This document shows, in pieces, positions 1 through 7,395 of a stretch of DNA of 12,470 nt. Source of the DNA: Sediminibacterium sp. GTDB lineage: Bacteria > Bacteroidota > Bacteroidia > Chitinophagales > Chitinophagaceae. The notes beneath the pieces were generated by a model. It saw only the letters and a list, made by a program, of their open reading frames with translations, was not told the origin of the DNA and ran no database searches. The DNA lies in the NCBI GenBank assembly GCA_028288645.1, contig JAQBNJ010000571.1, forward strand, positions 1-12,470. The letters run 5' to 3'. Each line of letters starts with the position of its first letter. The first letter of the stretch is position 1. The translations under genes were made by a program, and so were the position numbers.

Positions 1-939
1 CAACATCGTAAAACCGGCGATCATGGCTATAGGATTTCCGCTTAGTGTGCCTGCCTGGTAAACATTACCTAATGGTGAAATTTTTTCCATGATCTCTTTC
101 TTACCGCCGAATGCGCCAACAGGCATACCGCCGCCAATCACTTTGCCATAGGTAACGAGGTCCGCATTTACTTTTAAATATTGTTGTGCACCACCGGGTG
201 CAAGACGGAAACCTGTCATCACTTCATCAAAAATGAATACAATGTTTTCTTCCTCGCATATTTTACGAAGCCCCTCGATAAAACCTGGGTTCGGTAAAAT
301 ACAACCCATATTACCCGCTACCGGTTCAATGATGATGGCTGCGATCTCGTTCTTGTTTTCAGCCACTAATTTTTCTACTGCTTCGAGATCATTATACGCG
401 CATGTCAATGTATCATTCGAAACACCACCTGTAATACCGGGTACGGTTTGAATATTGAATGTTGCCAGGCCACTTCCCGCCTTCACTAAAAAAGCATCTG
501 CGTGGCCATGGTAACAACCTTCGAATTTGATGAATTTATTTTTACCTGTATATCCTCTTGCCAAACGAAGCGCACTCATGCATGCTTCGGTTCCGCTGCT
601 GACCATTCGTATCAGATCAACATTAGGCGTCATGCTGCGGATCAATTCGGCCATTTCAATTTCTAATTCTGTTGGTGCGCCATACGAAGTAGAGAAGAGG
701 GCTCGTTCCTGTATCGCTTTAACGACGGGTTCATACGCGTGGCCCAATATCATCGGCCCCCATGAGGCGATGTAATCTATATACTGGTTGCCATCAACAT
801 CATATAAGTATGCACCCTTTGCTTTTTCTATGAAGATAGGCGTGCCTCCAACGCTTTTAAATGCGCGCACCGGAGAATTAACTCCACCAGGGATTGATTG
901 TTGGGCCCGCTCAAATAACTGTTTGCTTTTTTCGTACAT
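1..939 (-). CDS. hemL: Glutamate-1-semialdehyde 2,1-aminomutase, 3' end missing
   Basis: HemL is a PLP enzyme that moves the amino group of glutamate-1-semialdehyde to give 5-aminolevulinate, the second dedicated step of C5 heme synthesis in the cytosol. The window holds the first 313 codons, and the frame runs open to the left edge; the family is about 430 residues, so roughly a quarter is missing. Visible class-III aminotransferase landmarks are the N-terminal [11 protein letters not shown] (residues 18-28), SSGTEA (114-119), GCYHGHAD (141-148), the FDEVMTGFR segment (237-245) with the PLP-ring aspartate, and [16 protein letters not shown] (264-279) with the Schiff-base lysine K266. The ATG at 939 gives the usual HemL N-terminus. 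There is no clear Shine-Dalgarno sequence; the upstream base run is A-rich. hemL follows hemB in the same direction after an 81-bp gap holding a long hairpin. Identification is secure. Confidence 0.97.
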   Translation of the reverse strand, partial: MYEKSKQLFERAQQSIPGGVNSPVRAFKSVGGTPIFIEKAKGAYLYDVDGNQYIDYIASWGPMILGHAYEPVVKAIQERALFSTSYGAPTELEIEMAELIRSMTPNVDLIRMVSSGTEACMSALRLARGYTGKNKFIKFEGCYHGHADAFLVKAGSGLATFNIQTVPGITGGVSNDTLTCAYNDLEAVEKLVAENKNEIAAIIIEPVAGNMGCILPNPGFIEGLRKICEEENIVFIFDEVMTGFRLAPGGAQQYLKVNADLVTYGKVIGGGMPVGAFGGKKEIMEKISPLGNVYQAGTLSGNPIAMIAGFTML

Positions 940-954
940 GTATTTTATTTTTTC

Positions 955-1015
955 TGCCACAGACGACACAGATTATCACAGAAAAAGTCTGTGGTAATCT
1001 GTGTCGTCTGTGGCA
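955..1015. repeat. Near-perfect inverted repeat (28-bp stem, 5-nt loop) between hemB and hemL
   Basis: The arms 955-982 and 988-1015 are reverse complements over 28 bp with a single mismatch (976 against 994) and enclose a 5-nt loop at 983-987. Each arm also contains three copies of CACAGA or its complement. The element fills most of the 81-bp gap between the hemB stop and the hemL start, so a hemB-hemL transcript would carry a long stable stem here. There is no following T-run on the transcribed strand that would make it a classic intrinsic terminator. It resembles the palindromic intergenic repeats that are common in Bacteroidota genomes, but that cannot be verified from one copy. Confidence 0.9.
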
Positions 1016-1020
1016 ATAAA

Positions 1021-1995
1021 TTAACTGATCAACCTCACTGCATCCTTCGCAAAATATGTAGCGATCAAATCTGCCCCTGCGCGTTTTATCGATGTCAGAC
1101 TTTCAATGATCGCTTTCTCTTCATTCAGCCAACCCATTTTAGCAGCCGCCTTGATCATTGCATATTCACCACTCACATGATAAGCACTCACAGGAACTTC
1201 CACTGAATTTTTTATTTCACGGATGATATCGAGATAAGCCATCGCTGGTTTTACCATAACGATATCAGCGCCTTCTTCCACATCTATCATGGTTTCTTTG
1301 ATAGCTTCCAACCTGTTCGCAGGATCCATCTGGTAAGTTTTTTTATCACCAAATCCAGGAGCGCTGTCTAACGCATCACGGAAAGGGCCATAAAAACAGG
1401 AGGCATATTTAGCGCTGTAACTCATGATTCCGGTGCGGGTAAAATTTTCTTCTTCCAGTCCATTGCGTATCGCACCGATGCGGCCATCCATCATATCACT
1501 GGGCGCTACAAAATCAGCGCCTGCCTGAGCGTGACTGATACTCATTTTTACCAATGCTTCCACTGTTTCATCATTCACGATCTCGCCATCTTTTACAATG
1601 CCATCATGGCCGTAAGAAGAATAGGGATCGAGTGCAACATCGGTCATCACCACCATTTCGGGAACCGCAGCTTTAATGGCTTTGATACTTCTCTGCATCA
1701 ATCCGTTTTTGTTCCAGGCTTCTTTGCCGGTATTATCTTTTAGTTCGTCTTTGCATTTAATAAAAATCAGCACACACTTAATTCCAAGCGACCATAATTC
1801 TTTTACTTCTTTCACCGTAAGATCAATAGAACGTCGGTAATAGCCGGGCATGGATGCGATCTCTGTTGAAATATTCTGTCCCTCATCAATGAATAAAGGC
1901 GCAATAAAATTGGATGGGTTCAAAATAGTTTCTGCAACCATGGCACGTATGGCCGGTGATTGGCGAAGTATCCTGTTTCTTCTTTGTAATATCAT
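1021..1995 (-). CDS. hemB: Delta-aminolevulinic acid dehydratase (porphobilinogen synthase), non-zinc type
   Basis: HemB condenses two 5-aminolevulinate molecules into porphobilinogen in the cytosol. The 324-residue product matches the usual family length. The two Schiff-base lysines are in YSAKYASCFYGPFRDA (K196) and in MVKPAMAYLD (K249). The metal-site segment reads TDVALDPYSSYGHDG (118-132): the three cysteines of the zinc-dependent enzymes are replaced by Ala, Asp and Asp, which marks the magnesium- or potassium-responsive class. I chose the ATG at 1995 because MILQRRNRILRQSPAIRAMV is the normal N-terminus. The frame stays open to an ATG at 2061, but that would overlap hemF and add 22 residues foreign to the family. 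The gap to hemF is 35 bp and contains a perfect palindrome. Confidence 0.97.
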   Translation of the reverse strand: MILQRRNRILRQSPAIRAMVAETILNPSNFIAPLFIDEGQNISTEIASMPGYYRRSIDLTVKEVKELWSLGIKCVLIFIKCKDELKDNTGKEAWNKNGLMQRSIKAIKAAVPEMVVMTDVALDPYSSYGHDGIVKDGEIVNDETVEALVKMSISHAQAGADFVAPSDMMDGRIGAIRNGLEEENFTRTGIMSYSAKYASCFYGPFRDALDSAPGFGDKKTYQMDPANRLEAIKETMIDVEEGADIVMVKPAMAYLDIIREIKNSVEVPVSAYHVSGEYAMIKAAAKMGWLNEEKAIIESLTSIKRAGADLIATYFAKDAVRLIS

Positions 1996-2008
1996 ATGGT
2001 AAGATTTT

Positions 2009-2028
2009 CTTTGTGATCGATCACAAAG
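2009..2028. promoter_or_regulatory. Perfect 20-bp palindrome in the hemF-hemB gap, possible operator or mRNA hairpin
   Basis: Bases 2009-2028 are a perfect palindrome built from CTTTGTGATC and its reverse complement. It starts 3 bp before the hemF stop codon (2031-2033) as read on the plus strand and lies 13 bp upstream of the hemB ATG. The core TGTGA-N4-TCACA uses the CRP half-site, but with the 4-bp spacing of FNR sites rather than the 6-bp spacing of CRP sites. It could be a Crp/Fnr-family operator for an internal promoter, or, in RNA, an 8-bp stem with a UCGA loop in front of hemB. The palindrome is certain; the function is inference. Confidence 0.5.
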
Positions 2029-2030
2029 GA

Positions 2031-2984
2031 TTATACTATCCAGTTTTTCGGCTGCAGGCAAACCTGCAATAATTTATCTTCCTCAGTTCCTGGTTCCGGC
2101 TGATGATCATATACCCATCTTGCCCTTGGCGGAAGACTCATTAAAATACTTTCTGTTCTTCCTTTTGTTTTTAAACCGAAGATGGTGCCGCGGTCGTGTA
2201 TCAAATTAAACTCCACATACCTTCCGCGGCGGATCTCCTGCCATACCGTTTCCCGCTCGCCGTACAAGGTATCTTTTCTTTTTTGAACGATGGGAAGATA
2301 GGCGTCTAAAAATGCATTCCCATTGGCCTGTTGAAAGGATAACAATTTTTCGAGTCCAGCTTCATCCTCGGCACGCAGGTGGTCATAGAAGATCCCGCCT
2401 ATGCCGCGTGTTTCTTTGTTGCGGTGCTGGTTCACAAAATATTCATCGCAATTTTTTTTATAGCCAGCATACAGATCCTCTCCAAAAAGATCGAGTGTAT
2501 TTTTTAATGTTTGATGAAAATGATTTGCGTCTTCTTCAAACAAATAATACGGCGTAAGATCAGTGCCGCCACCGAACCAGCGGTCAATTACATAGCCTTC
2601 TTCATTGTATAATTCAAAATAGCGCCAGTTGGCATGTACAGTTGGCACATACGGATTGAGTGGATGCAGCACCAGGGATAAACCACAGGCAAACCATTTG
2701 TCGCCATCGAGATTCAAACCCGTTCGCATTTTATCTGTTAATCTTCCATAAACAACAGAGGTATTTACGCCGCCTTTTTCAAAAACATTTCCATTGACAA
2801 TGACCCTTGTTCTCCCGCCACCGCCTTTGCCTTCTGCTCTCTCCCAGTCATCCGTTGCAAACAAAGCGCTGCCATCTTCCGCTTCTATGGCATTGCAGAT
2901 CTTTTCCTGCAGCTCATATACATAATGTATCCATCTTCCCCTGAATTCGGCAGTATCTGTTTTGTATGTGGATGGGGTACTCAT
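2031..2984 (-). CDS. hemF: Oxygen-dependent coproporphyrinogen III oxidase
   Basis: HemF uses O2 to convert two propionate groups of coproporphyrinogen III to vinyls, giving protoporphyrinogen IX. The 317-residue product is close to the family length of about 300. Landmarks in order are the glycine-rich [11 protein letters not shown] (52-62), [18 protein letters not shown] (107-124), [14 protein letters not shown] (134-147), [13 protein letters not shown] (191-203) and the C-terminal [18 protein letters not shown] (254-271) followed by [10 protein letters not shown] (277-286). The start ATG overlaps the hemE stop by 4 bp (ATGA), which implies translational coupling. Because the enzyme needs oxygen, it points to an aerobic or facultative host; an anaerobic HemN counterpart is not in the window. 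Identification is secure. Confidence 0.97.
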   Translation of the reverse strand: MSTPSTYKTDTAEFRGRWIHYVYELQEKICNAIEAEDGSALFATDDWERAEGKGGGGRTRVIVNGNVFEKGGVNTSVVYGRLTDKMRTGLNLDGDKWFACGLSLVLHPLNPYVPTVHANWRYFELYNEEGYVIDRWFGGGTDLTPYYLFEEDANHFHQTLKNTLDLFGEDLYAGYKKNCDEYFVNQHRNKETRGIGGIFYDHLRAEDEAGLEKLLSFQQANGNAFLDAYLPIVQKRKDTLYGERETVWQEIRRGRYVEFNLIHDRGTIFGLKTKGRTESILMSLPPRARWVYDHQPEPGTEEDKLLQVCLQPKNWIV

Positions 2985-4012
2985 TTTGTGTGCCTGTAAT
3001 TTTTTACGCTGTCAACAAATGCCCTTGCATGATCCACCGGAACGTTTGGTAAAATGCCATGGCCGAGATTGGCGATATGCCTGCCGGGTCCGAATGCATC
3101 CATCATTTGTTTTACTTCTTTTTGTATCACGGGAATGGGTGATAATAATTTAGCAGGGTCAAAGTTACCCTGTAATGTAATATTCTTACCCGCGAATTCC
3201 CTTGCTGTTTGTGGTTTAATGCACCAGTCAATTCCCAGGCCATGTGCGCCGGTTGCTGCCATCGCATCTAAACTATGCCAGGCGCCTTTTGCAAAGATAA
3301 TGGTAGGTACTTTGTCTTTGAGAGCAGTGACGATCTGCCGTGTATATTGTAAAGAAAGATCTTCAAAATCACCGGGACTCAACAAGCCACCCCAGCTATC
3401 AAAGATCTGAATCGTATCTGCGCCTGCTTTCACCTGCGCCTGCAAATAAGAGATCGTAGTATCAGTGATCATCTGTAACAAACGATGCGCAAGTTCGGGT
3501 TGTGTGTAACAGAAAGCTTTTGCCTCATCAAATGTTTTGGAGCCTTTGCCCTGTACCATATAACATAATAATGTCCATGGTGCACCGGCAAAACCGATCA
3601 ATGGAACACGGCCGTTCAATTCCTGTTTGATGAGTTTGATCGCATCAAAAACATAACCCAGTGTTTCATCCACATCGGGTACACGAACGCGGTCGAGATC
3701 TTTTGTTGTTTTGATTGGATCCGGTAAGAATGGCCCCTTACTTTCTATCAACTGCACTTCTAATCCCATTGCCTGTGGAACAACTAAAATATCAGAAAAT
3801 AAAATTGCCGCATCCACACCAATAATATCTACAGGTTGCAGGGTGATCTGGCAGGCAAGTTCCGGTGTCTGGCAGCGTTCAAAGAATCCATATTTTTCAC
3901 GCAATACCATGTATTCAGGAAGGTAACGGCCGGCCTGGCGCATCATCCATACAGGTGTTCTTTCTGTTTCTTCACCGCGGAGGGTTCTTAGTAGTAGGTC
4001 GTTTTGTAGCAT
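2981..4012 (-). CDS. hemE: Uroporphyrinogen decarboxylase
   Basis: HemE removes the four acetate carboxyls of uroporphyrinogen III to form coproporphyrinogen III, without cofactors, in the cytosol. The 343-residue product has the normal length. Family motifs are [16 protein letters not shown] (19-34), with substrate-contacting R25; [13 protein letters not shown] (71-83), with the catalytic aspartate D74; [16 protein letters not shown] (140-155); FDSWGG (204-209); and NLGHGILP (315-322), with H318. I placed the start at the ATG at 4012. The frame continues to a TTG at 4048, but those extra codons fall in intergenic repeat sequence and are not family-like. It overlaps hemF by 4 bp and is separated from hemD by a 339-bp repeat-rich gap, so it may have its own promoter; no strong TAnnTTTG box is visible there. 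Confidence 0.97.
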   Translation of the reverse strand: MLQNDLLLRTLRGEETERTPVWMMRQAGRYLPEYMVLREKYGFFERCQTPELACQITLQPVDIIGVDAAILFSDILVVPQAMGLEVQLIESKGPFLPDPIKTTKDLDRVRVPDVDETLGYVFDAIKLIKQELNGRVPLIGFAGAPWTLLCYMVQGKGSKTFDEAKAFCYTQPELAHRLLQMITDTTISYLQAQVKAGADTIQIFDSWGGLLSPGDFEDLSLQYTRQIVTALKDKVPTIIFAKGAWHSLDAMAATGAHGLGIDWCIKPQTAREFAGKNITLQGNFDPAKLLSPIPVIQKEVKQMMDAFGPGRHIANLGHGILPNVPVDHARAFVDSVKNYRHTK

Positions 4013-4021
4013 AAGGTTTTT

Positions 4022-4056
4022 TGTGAATGGTGAATAGACAATGGGCAATAGTGAAT
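4022..4056. repeat. GTGAAT-rich short repeat upstream of hemE
   Basis: The stretch holds GTGAAT three times, beginning near 4023, 4030 and 4051, with CAATGGGCAATA between. A 12-mer at 4045-4056 recurs inverted with one mismatch at 4336-4347, beside the hemD stop. The two therefore bracket the hemD-hemE gap outside the larger 50-bp inverted repeat. Low-complexity GTGAAT strings of this sort are common between Bacteroidota genes. I see no coding potential in it. Confidence 0.55.
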
Positions 4057-4132
4057 GCGTGGTTAGACGATCCGGTACTCATTATTCAAAACCATTCTAT
4101 ATCAATTTATTTGTTCGGTTATTTTTAACAGT

Positions 4133-4325
4133 GTAGAGCCGTAGGCTCGGTGAATATTGTAGCAACGGATTTTAATCCGTTGAAAAAGGAACGGTTATAA
4201 ATAACCAAGAACCGTAGGTTCGGGCCATATACGCACCGTGTCTACGACACTCTGTTCACTTTTTTGGCGTTCTAACAACGGATTAAAATCCGTTGCTACA
4301 ATATGCATCGAGGCTACGCCTCTAC
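4133..4325. repeat. Imperfect 50-bp inverted repeat island with four mini-hairpins, hemD-hemE gap
   Basis: The arm at 4133-4182 matches the reverse complement of 4276-4325 at 46 of 50 positions; the inner 29 bp (4154-4182 against 4276-4304) are identical. Each arm contains a GTA-loop hairpin with a 5-bp stem (4136-4148; 4311-4323 on the other strand) and a quasi-palindrome, CAACGGATT-TT-AATCCGTTG. Two more GTA-loop hairpins lie in the spacer, at 4209-4221 (GAACC-GTA-GGTTC) and 4238-4250 (complement GTGTC-GTA-GACAC). The stems differ in sequence but all remain paired. The island fills the 339-bp gap, which has no gene. No target-site duplication is evident and no transposase is nearby. Confidence 0.9.
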
Positions 4326-4351
4326 AATCGCTTTTATTCACCATTGCCTAT

Positions 4352-5053
4352 TCACGAAAAATACTCCATCGCCTGTTCAATCAATTCGTCTTTACCCGGT
4401 TGTTCGCTGATCATGATTCGATTGTTGCTATACCGATGAATTGTTTTTGCCGTAGTATTTCCTATCGCAAAAAGAACTGTTTGTTCGGGTATTTTATTTT
4501 TTGAAAAGAAACTTTCTACTGCACTCGGGCTAAAAAATAAAATACCATCATATCCTTTATCGATCACATGCTCAATGGCTATCGTTTCGTATACGATGAT
4601 CTCGTTTACGCTTATGTTATGTTTTCTTAGCTTAAGAGGCAAATCCTCTCTTCTCTGGTTTCCACAGAAAAAAATAACTTCTTCGGCTTCATCATTCTTA
4701 ATGATCTCATCGGCAAGTTCTGATGCATTGTCGGCTGTTCCGGCAATGGCATGTTCACCAAAATATGTTGTAACCAATTGTTTGGTCCTATGGCCTATAC
4801 AATAAATTCGCCATGCGGGAACAAAATCATCCAGCATCCCGGTAACGGCTTCCACTGCATTCATGCTGGTAAAAACAACAGTCGCTTCTTCTACCGATGC
4901 CCATTCAATTTCCTGTTGTACTTCTACATTCTCTATGGCTTCTGTTTCTATGAATGAGAATGCATCCAACACAATGCCCTTTTGCTTTGCTTTTTCCACC
5001 TGCGATTTCTCAACGGGCCGGGTACATAATATATGTATCTTATGTTCAGGCAT
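4352..5053 (-). CDS. hemD: Uroporphyrinogen-III synthase (HEM4 family)
   Basis: HemD closes hydroxymethylbilane to uroporphyrinogen III while inverting ring D. The family is poorly conserved in sequence, so the call rests on fold-level patterns and on position directly after hemC. The 233-residue product shows the expected two-lobe layout: an N-terminal ILCTRPVE strand (8-15), VVFTSMNAVEAV (59-70), YCIGHRT (84-90), the second lobe with VIFFCGNQRREDLP (126-139) and VYET (154-157), then GILFFSPSAVESFF (170-183) and FAIGNTTAKTI (195-205). The ATG at 5053 overlaps the hemC stop by 8 bp, so the two are probably coupled. The stop codon lies at the edge of the intergenic repeat island, whose GTGAATAG-like sequence includes the TGA. 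Confidence 0.92.
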   Translation of the reverse strand: MPEHKIHILCTRPVEKSQVEKAKQKGIVLDAFSFIETEAIENVEVQQEIEWASVEEATVVFTSMNAVEAVTGMLDDFVPAWRIYCIGHRTKQLVTTYFGEHAIAGTADNASELADEIIKNDEAEEVIFFCGNQRREDLPLKLRKHNISVNEIIVYETIAIEHVIDKGYDGILFFSPSAVESFFSKNKIPEQTVLFAIGNTTAKTIHRYSNNRIMISEQPGKDELIEQAMEYFS

Positions 5054-6005
5054 TGCGAATGGCGTTCACTATTTTATCGGCTCCTTTATTCAATAATTGT
5101 TCTGCAGCTTTACTACCCAATTCATCGCTTTGTGACGAAGGAATATCCAGTTCAATGCTTATTTTTTCTTTTCCATCAACCGATAAAATATTTCCACTGA
5201 ATACAATATTGCCTTCTTTCCATTGCGCCAATGCGCTGATGGGAGTTGCACAACCACCGAGTAAGGCGCGTAAAAAATCGCGTTCGATCTTTGTGCACAA
5301 TGCGGTGGCATCATCATTCAATGGTGCAGAGGCTTCTTTACTGATAAGGTCTTCTTCCCTGCAAACGATCATGATTGCGCCTTGTGCAGGTGCGGGTAAC
5401 ATCCAATCCAGTTCAATGGAATTTTCAGGACGAAGGCCGATGCGCTCCAGTCCCGCCGCCGCAAAGATGGCGCCGTTCCAGTTGCTCTCTGCTACTTTAC
5501 GCAAACGTGTGTTCACATTACCGCGCAGATTTTCGAGGGTATGATTTGGATAACGGTTTAACCATTGGGCCTTACGGCGGATGCTGCTGGTAGCGATTAC
5601 CAATTTTGAGTTTTGTCCCGATTCATTCGGGATTGAATTGTCACTCAAATCCAACGCTTCAAACATTTCTTTTTCATCACCTTTATACACCAGCAGATCT
5701 TTGTAAGATGCGCGTGGTAATACAGCTGCCTGCACAATTCCTTTGGCCATTTGCGTTGGCACGTCTTTCATCGAATGAACAGCGATATCGATACGGTTGT
5801 TCAGTAATGCAGTATCGAGTGTTTGCGTAAAAATTCCCTGTACACCCAATTCATATAGCGGTGTAACAAGATCAATATCCCCTTCACTTTTTATAAAAAC
5901 CAGTTCAGATGCAATGCCCTGTTGGTGAAGTTGGTCCTTTACCAATGTAGCTTGCCAAACAGCCAGCTGGCTGTCACGGGTTCCTATCCGTATTGCGTTC
6001 TTCAT
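5046..6005 (-). CDS. hemC: Hydroxymethylbilane synthase (porphobilinogen deaminase)
   Basis: HemC polymerises four porphobilinogens into linear hydroxymethylbilane on a covalently bound dipyrromethane primer. The 319-residue product shows RIGTRDSQLAVWQA (6-19), IAVHSMKDVPTQ (74-85) with catalytic aspartate D81, ATSSIRRKAQW (138-148), the ENLRGNVNTRLRK segment (158-170) with substrate-binding arginines, PAPAQGAI (204-211) and LLGGCATPISA (248-258) with C252, the cysteine that carries the cofactor. Residues about 121-133 look like an extra loop just before the conserved ATSSIRRK strand, and the DNA there (5616-5632) is a small inverted repeat. The gene starts 3 bp after the hemA stop and overlaps hemD by 8 bp, so hemA-hemC-hemD is a tight operon. 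Confidence 0.97.
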   Translation of the reverse strand: MKNAIRIGTRDSQLAVWQATLVKDQLHQQGIASELVFIKSEGDIDLVTPLYELGVQGIFTQTLDTALLNNRIDIAVHSMKDVPTQMAKGIVQAAVLPRASYKDLLVYKGDEKEMFEALDLSDNSIPNESGQNSKLVIATSSIRRKAQWLNRYPNHTLENLRGNVNTRLRKVAESNWNGAIFAAAGLERIGLRPENSIELDWMLPAPAQGAIMIVCREEDLISKEASAPLNDDATALCTKIERDFLRALLGGCATPISALAQWKEGNIVFSGNILSVDGKEKISIELDIPSSQSDELGSKAAEQLLNKGADKIVNAIRNA

Positions 6006-6008
6006 GGC

Positions 6009-7211
6009 TTAATTGATGGTCATAAAATCATTGATCGCCTCAATATAGTAACATCCGGGCTGATGTTGGCTGCGCATTTTCATGGCCACGCTATTCACCA
6101 CTTTTTGTATGGCATCCTGGTCGATGAGCGGAGAAGGATTGGCGGCGGAGAACAGGGTGCAGGAATGCATATCATGCAGTTTCTGTTTAACGGCCCTCAG
6201 CACAGGCACATGCCTGCGATGATTGAACCATTCCCTGAATTCAAGTATATGCGTTTGAATGATGTCTAATGCTTTGGGTACTTCTGCCTGGCGCTTCTGT
6301 AATGTTTTGTCGTTGATCTTTGAAAGATCATCCACGTTGGCAAGCGTGATATGTTCCAGTGAACTTACCGATGCTTCAATATTATTCGGGATGGAAAGAT
6401 CCACCAATACTTTCGGGCCGCTATGTAAAAGGCTTTGTTTTGTGATCACTGCTTTTTCCGCATTGGTGGCAACGATCACGATATCAGCTTCTTCAACCTG
6501 CTGTTGCATCTCCTCATAAGATGCATACCGCAGCCCTAATTCAATAGCCAGGGTAACCGCTTTATGATCCGTACGGTTGATCAATGTGATATCTTTTGTA
6601 TCCAGGTAATCGATCAGGTTTTTACAGGTATTGCGACCTATCTTGCCCGTGCCTAACAGAACGATTTTCTTATTGGATGTATCTGCTATTTTTTCTTTTA
6701 AGAATTGTATAGCTGCAAACGAAACAGAGATGGTTCCGCCACTTAAAGCTGTTTCATTCTTGATCGCTTTGGATGATTGCAAAACAGTATTGAACAGACG
6801 TTCCATAAATGCGCCAACATATCCCTGTTCTTTTGCAACCCTGATCGCCAGTTTCATCTGACCAACGATCTCGTAATCCCCGAGAATCTGTGAATCTAAC
6901 CCAGCGCCAACCGAAAAAATATGTTCTATTGCCTGGGCACCCTGTTTGATATACGCTAACTGAAGAAAAGTGTTTTTGTCGCCAACTGTTTCATTGCAAA
7001 GTAAATTGATCAGGGTGTCTGCATCGGGCGAGATGCCATAGATCTCTGTCCTGTTACATGTACTTAACACAAATAACTCGCTCACCCCGAGCTGACTTGC
7101 TTTTTTAAGAAGGGTAATGTATTGGTCTGTGTTAACAGCAAAATCACCACGAACACCGGCGTCGGTCTTCCGGTAGTTGATCCCTGCTACAAAAAAATGG
7201 TTTATCTCCAT
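6009..7211 (-). CDS. hemA: Glutamyl-tRNA reductase
   Basis: HemA reduces the glutamyl group of Glu-tRNA(Glu) with NADPH to glutamate-1-semialdehyde, the first committed step of C5 tetrapyrrole synthesis and usually its control point. With the start at 7211 the product has 400 residues. Landmarks are LSTCNRTEIYG (49-59) with nucleophile C52, GAGLDSQILGDYEIVGQMK (102-120), ETALSGGTISVSFAA (153-167) in the catalytic domain, and the NADPH-binding segment KKIVLLGTGKIGRN (181-194). The C-terminal helical dimerisation domain follows. The frame is open upstream to an ATG at 7286, but the added residues are not family-like and the region holds a good promoter box at 7242-7249, so I prefer 7211. gltX, which supplies the substrate, is not in the window. 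Confidence 0.95.
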   Translation of the reverse strand: MEINHFFVAGINYRKTDAGVRGDFAVNTDQYITLLKKASQLGVSELFVLSTCNRTEIYGISPDADTLINLLCNETVGDKNTFLQLAYIKQGAQAIEHIFSVGAGLDSQILGDYEIVGQMKLAIRVAKEQGYVGAFMERLFNTVLQSSKAIKNETALSGGTISVSFAAIQFLKEKIADTSNKKIVLLGTGKIGRNTCKNLIDYLDTKDITLINRTDHKAVTLAIELGLRYASYEEMQQQVEEADIVIVATNAEKAVITKQSLLHSGPKVLVDLSIPNNIEASVSSLEHITLANVDDLSKINDKTLQKRQAEVPKALDIIQTHILEFREWFNHRRHVPVLRAVKQKLHDMHSCTLFSAANPSPLIDQDAIQKVVNSVAMKMRSQHQPGCYYIEAINDFMTIN

Positions 7212-7241
7212 GCCTTGGTGGTTGCTATATCTTTCAGTACG

Positions 7242-7271
7242 CAAATGTATCTTAGATGGCTTCTTCAGGAA
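7242..7271 (-). promoter_or_regulatory. Predicted hemA promoter (Bacteroidota type)
   Basis: Read on the minus strand, 7249-7242 is TACATTTG, a full match to the Bacteroidota -7 consensus TAnnTTTG. Nineteen bases upstream, at 7271-7269, is TTC, a two-of-three match to the -33 TTG. Transcription would begin near 7236, giving a leader of about 25 nt before the ATG at 7211. This supports the shorter hemA start, because any longer version would place the promoter inside the gene. Confidence 0.65.
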
Positions 7272-7279
7272 CATGATTT

Positions 7280-7326
7280 TCGTCATTACATTGTCATTTC
7301 TCCGTCATAGTTTGTATGACCGGTCA
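7280..7326. promoter_or_regulatory. Array of GTCAT half-sites at 11-bp spacing in the hemA-hemH divergent region
   Basis: GTCAT occurs at 7282-7286, 7293-7297 and 7304-7308, exactly 11 bp apart. An inverted ATGAC at 7316-7320 forms a dyad with the third copy (GTCATA at 7304-7309, TATGAC at 7315-7320). The palindrome TGACCGGTCA at 7317-7326 overlaps the end. The heptamers TCGTCAT, TTGTCAT and CCGTCAT with 4-bp spacers follow the layout of a PhoB-type box (CTGTCAT repeats at 11 bp). The array covers about -44 to -72 of the predicted hemA promoter, which suits an activator. The repeats are visible; the binding protein is unknown. Confidence 0.5.
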
Positions 7327-7379
7327 AAATAGGTGTTGGGATTTCATTCCTGGTTATTTAGACGTTGTGATTGTTGCTT

Positions 7380-7387
7380 TACATTTG
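7380..7387 (+). promoter_or_regulatory. Predicted hemH promoter -7 box
   Basis: TACATTTG matches TAnnTTTG completely and is identical to the hemA -7 box on the other strand. The -33 region is weak (TTA-like at 7358-7360, 19-bp spacer). Transcription would start near 7393. That leaves almost no leader before the ATG at 7396, or about 35 nt before the in-frame ATG at 7429. Confidence 0.5.
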
Positions 7388-7395
7388 CACCCATC

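Noticed and set aside
955..1015. Intrinsic terminator after hemB
   Set aside because: The stem is far longer than usual for a terminator, is not G+C-rich at its base, and is not followed by a T-run on the transcribed strand.
1996..2061. Upstream extension of hemB to an ATG at 2061
   Set aside because: The 22 extra residues do not resemble HemB, would overlap the hemF end by 31 bp, and are encoded by a perfect palindrome. The ATG at 1995 gives the standard N-terminus.
4013..4048. Upstream extension of hemE to a TTG at 4048
   Set aside because: The added codons lie in GTGAAT-type repeat DNA and are not conserved in the family; the ATG at 4012 fits.
4133..4325. Miniature transposon (MITE) with 50-bp terminal repeats
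   Set aside because: The symmetry fits, but the flanks show no target-site duplication and no transposase is present; the internal hairpin covariation suggests a structured repeat instead. Left open but not called.
4133..4325. CRISPR array in the hemD-hemE gap
   Set aside because: The repeats are inverted, not direct and evenly spaced, and no cas gene is present.
4954..5544. A 196-codon open frame on the plus strand
   Set aside because: It lies antisense to hemD and hemC, both of which are clear protein families; it has no recognisable domain and is a shadow frame.
7212..7286. Upstream extension of hemA to an ATG at 7286
   Set aside because: It would cover a full TAnnTTTG promoter box and part of the GTCAT array, and its residues are not HemA-like.
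7333..7395. Upstream extension of hemH to an ATG at 7333
   Set aside because: The 21 residues (cysteine- and phenylalanine-rich) precede the promoter box and do not resemble ferrochelatase N-termini.
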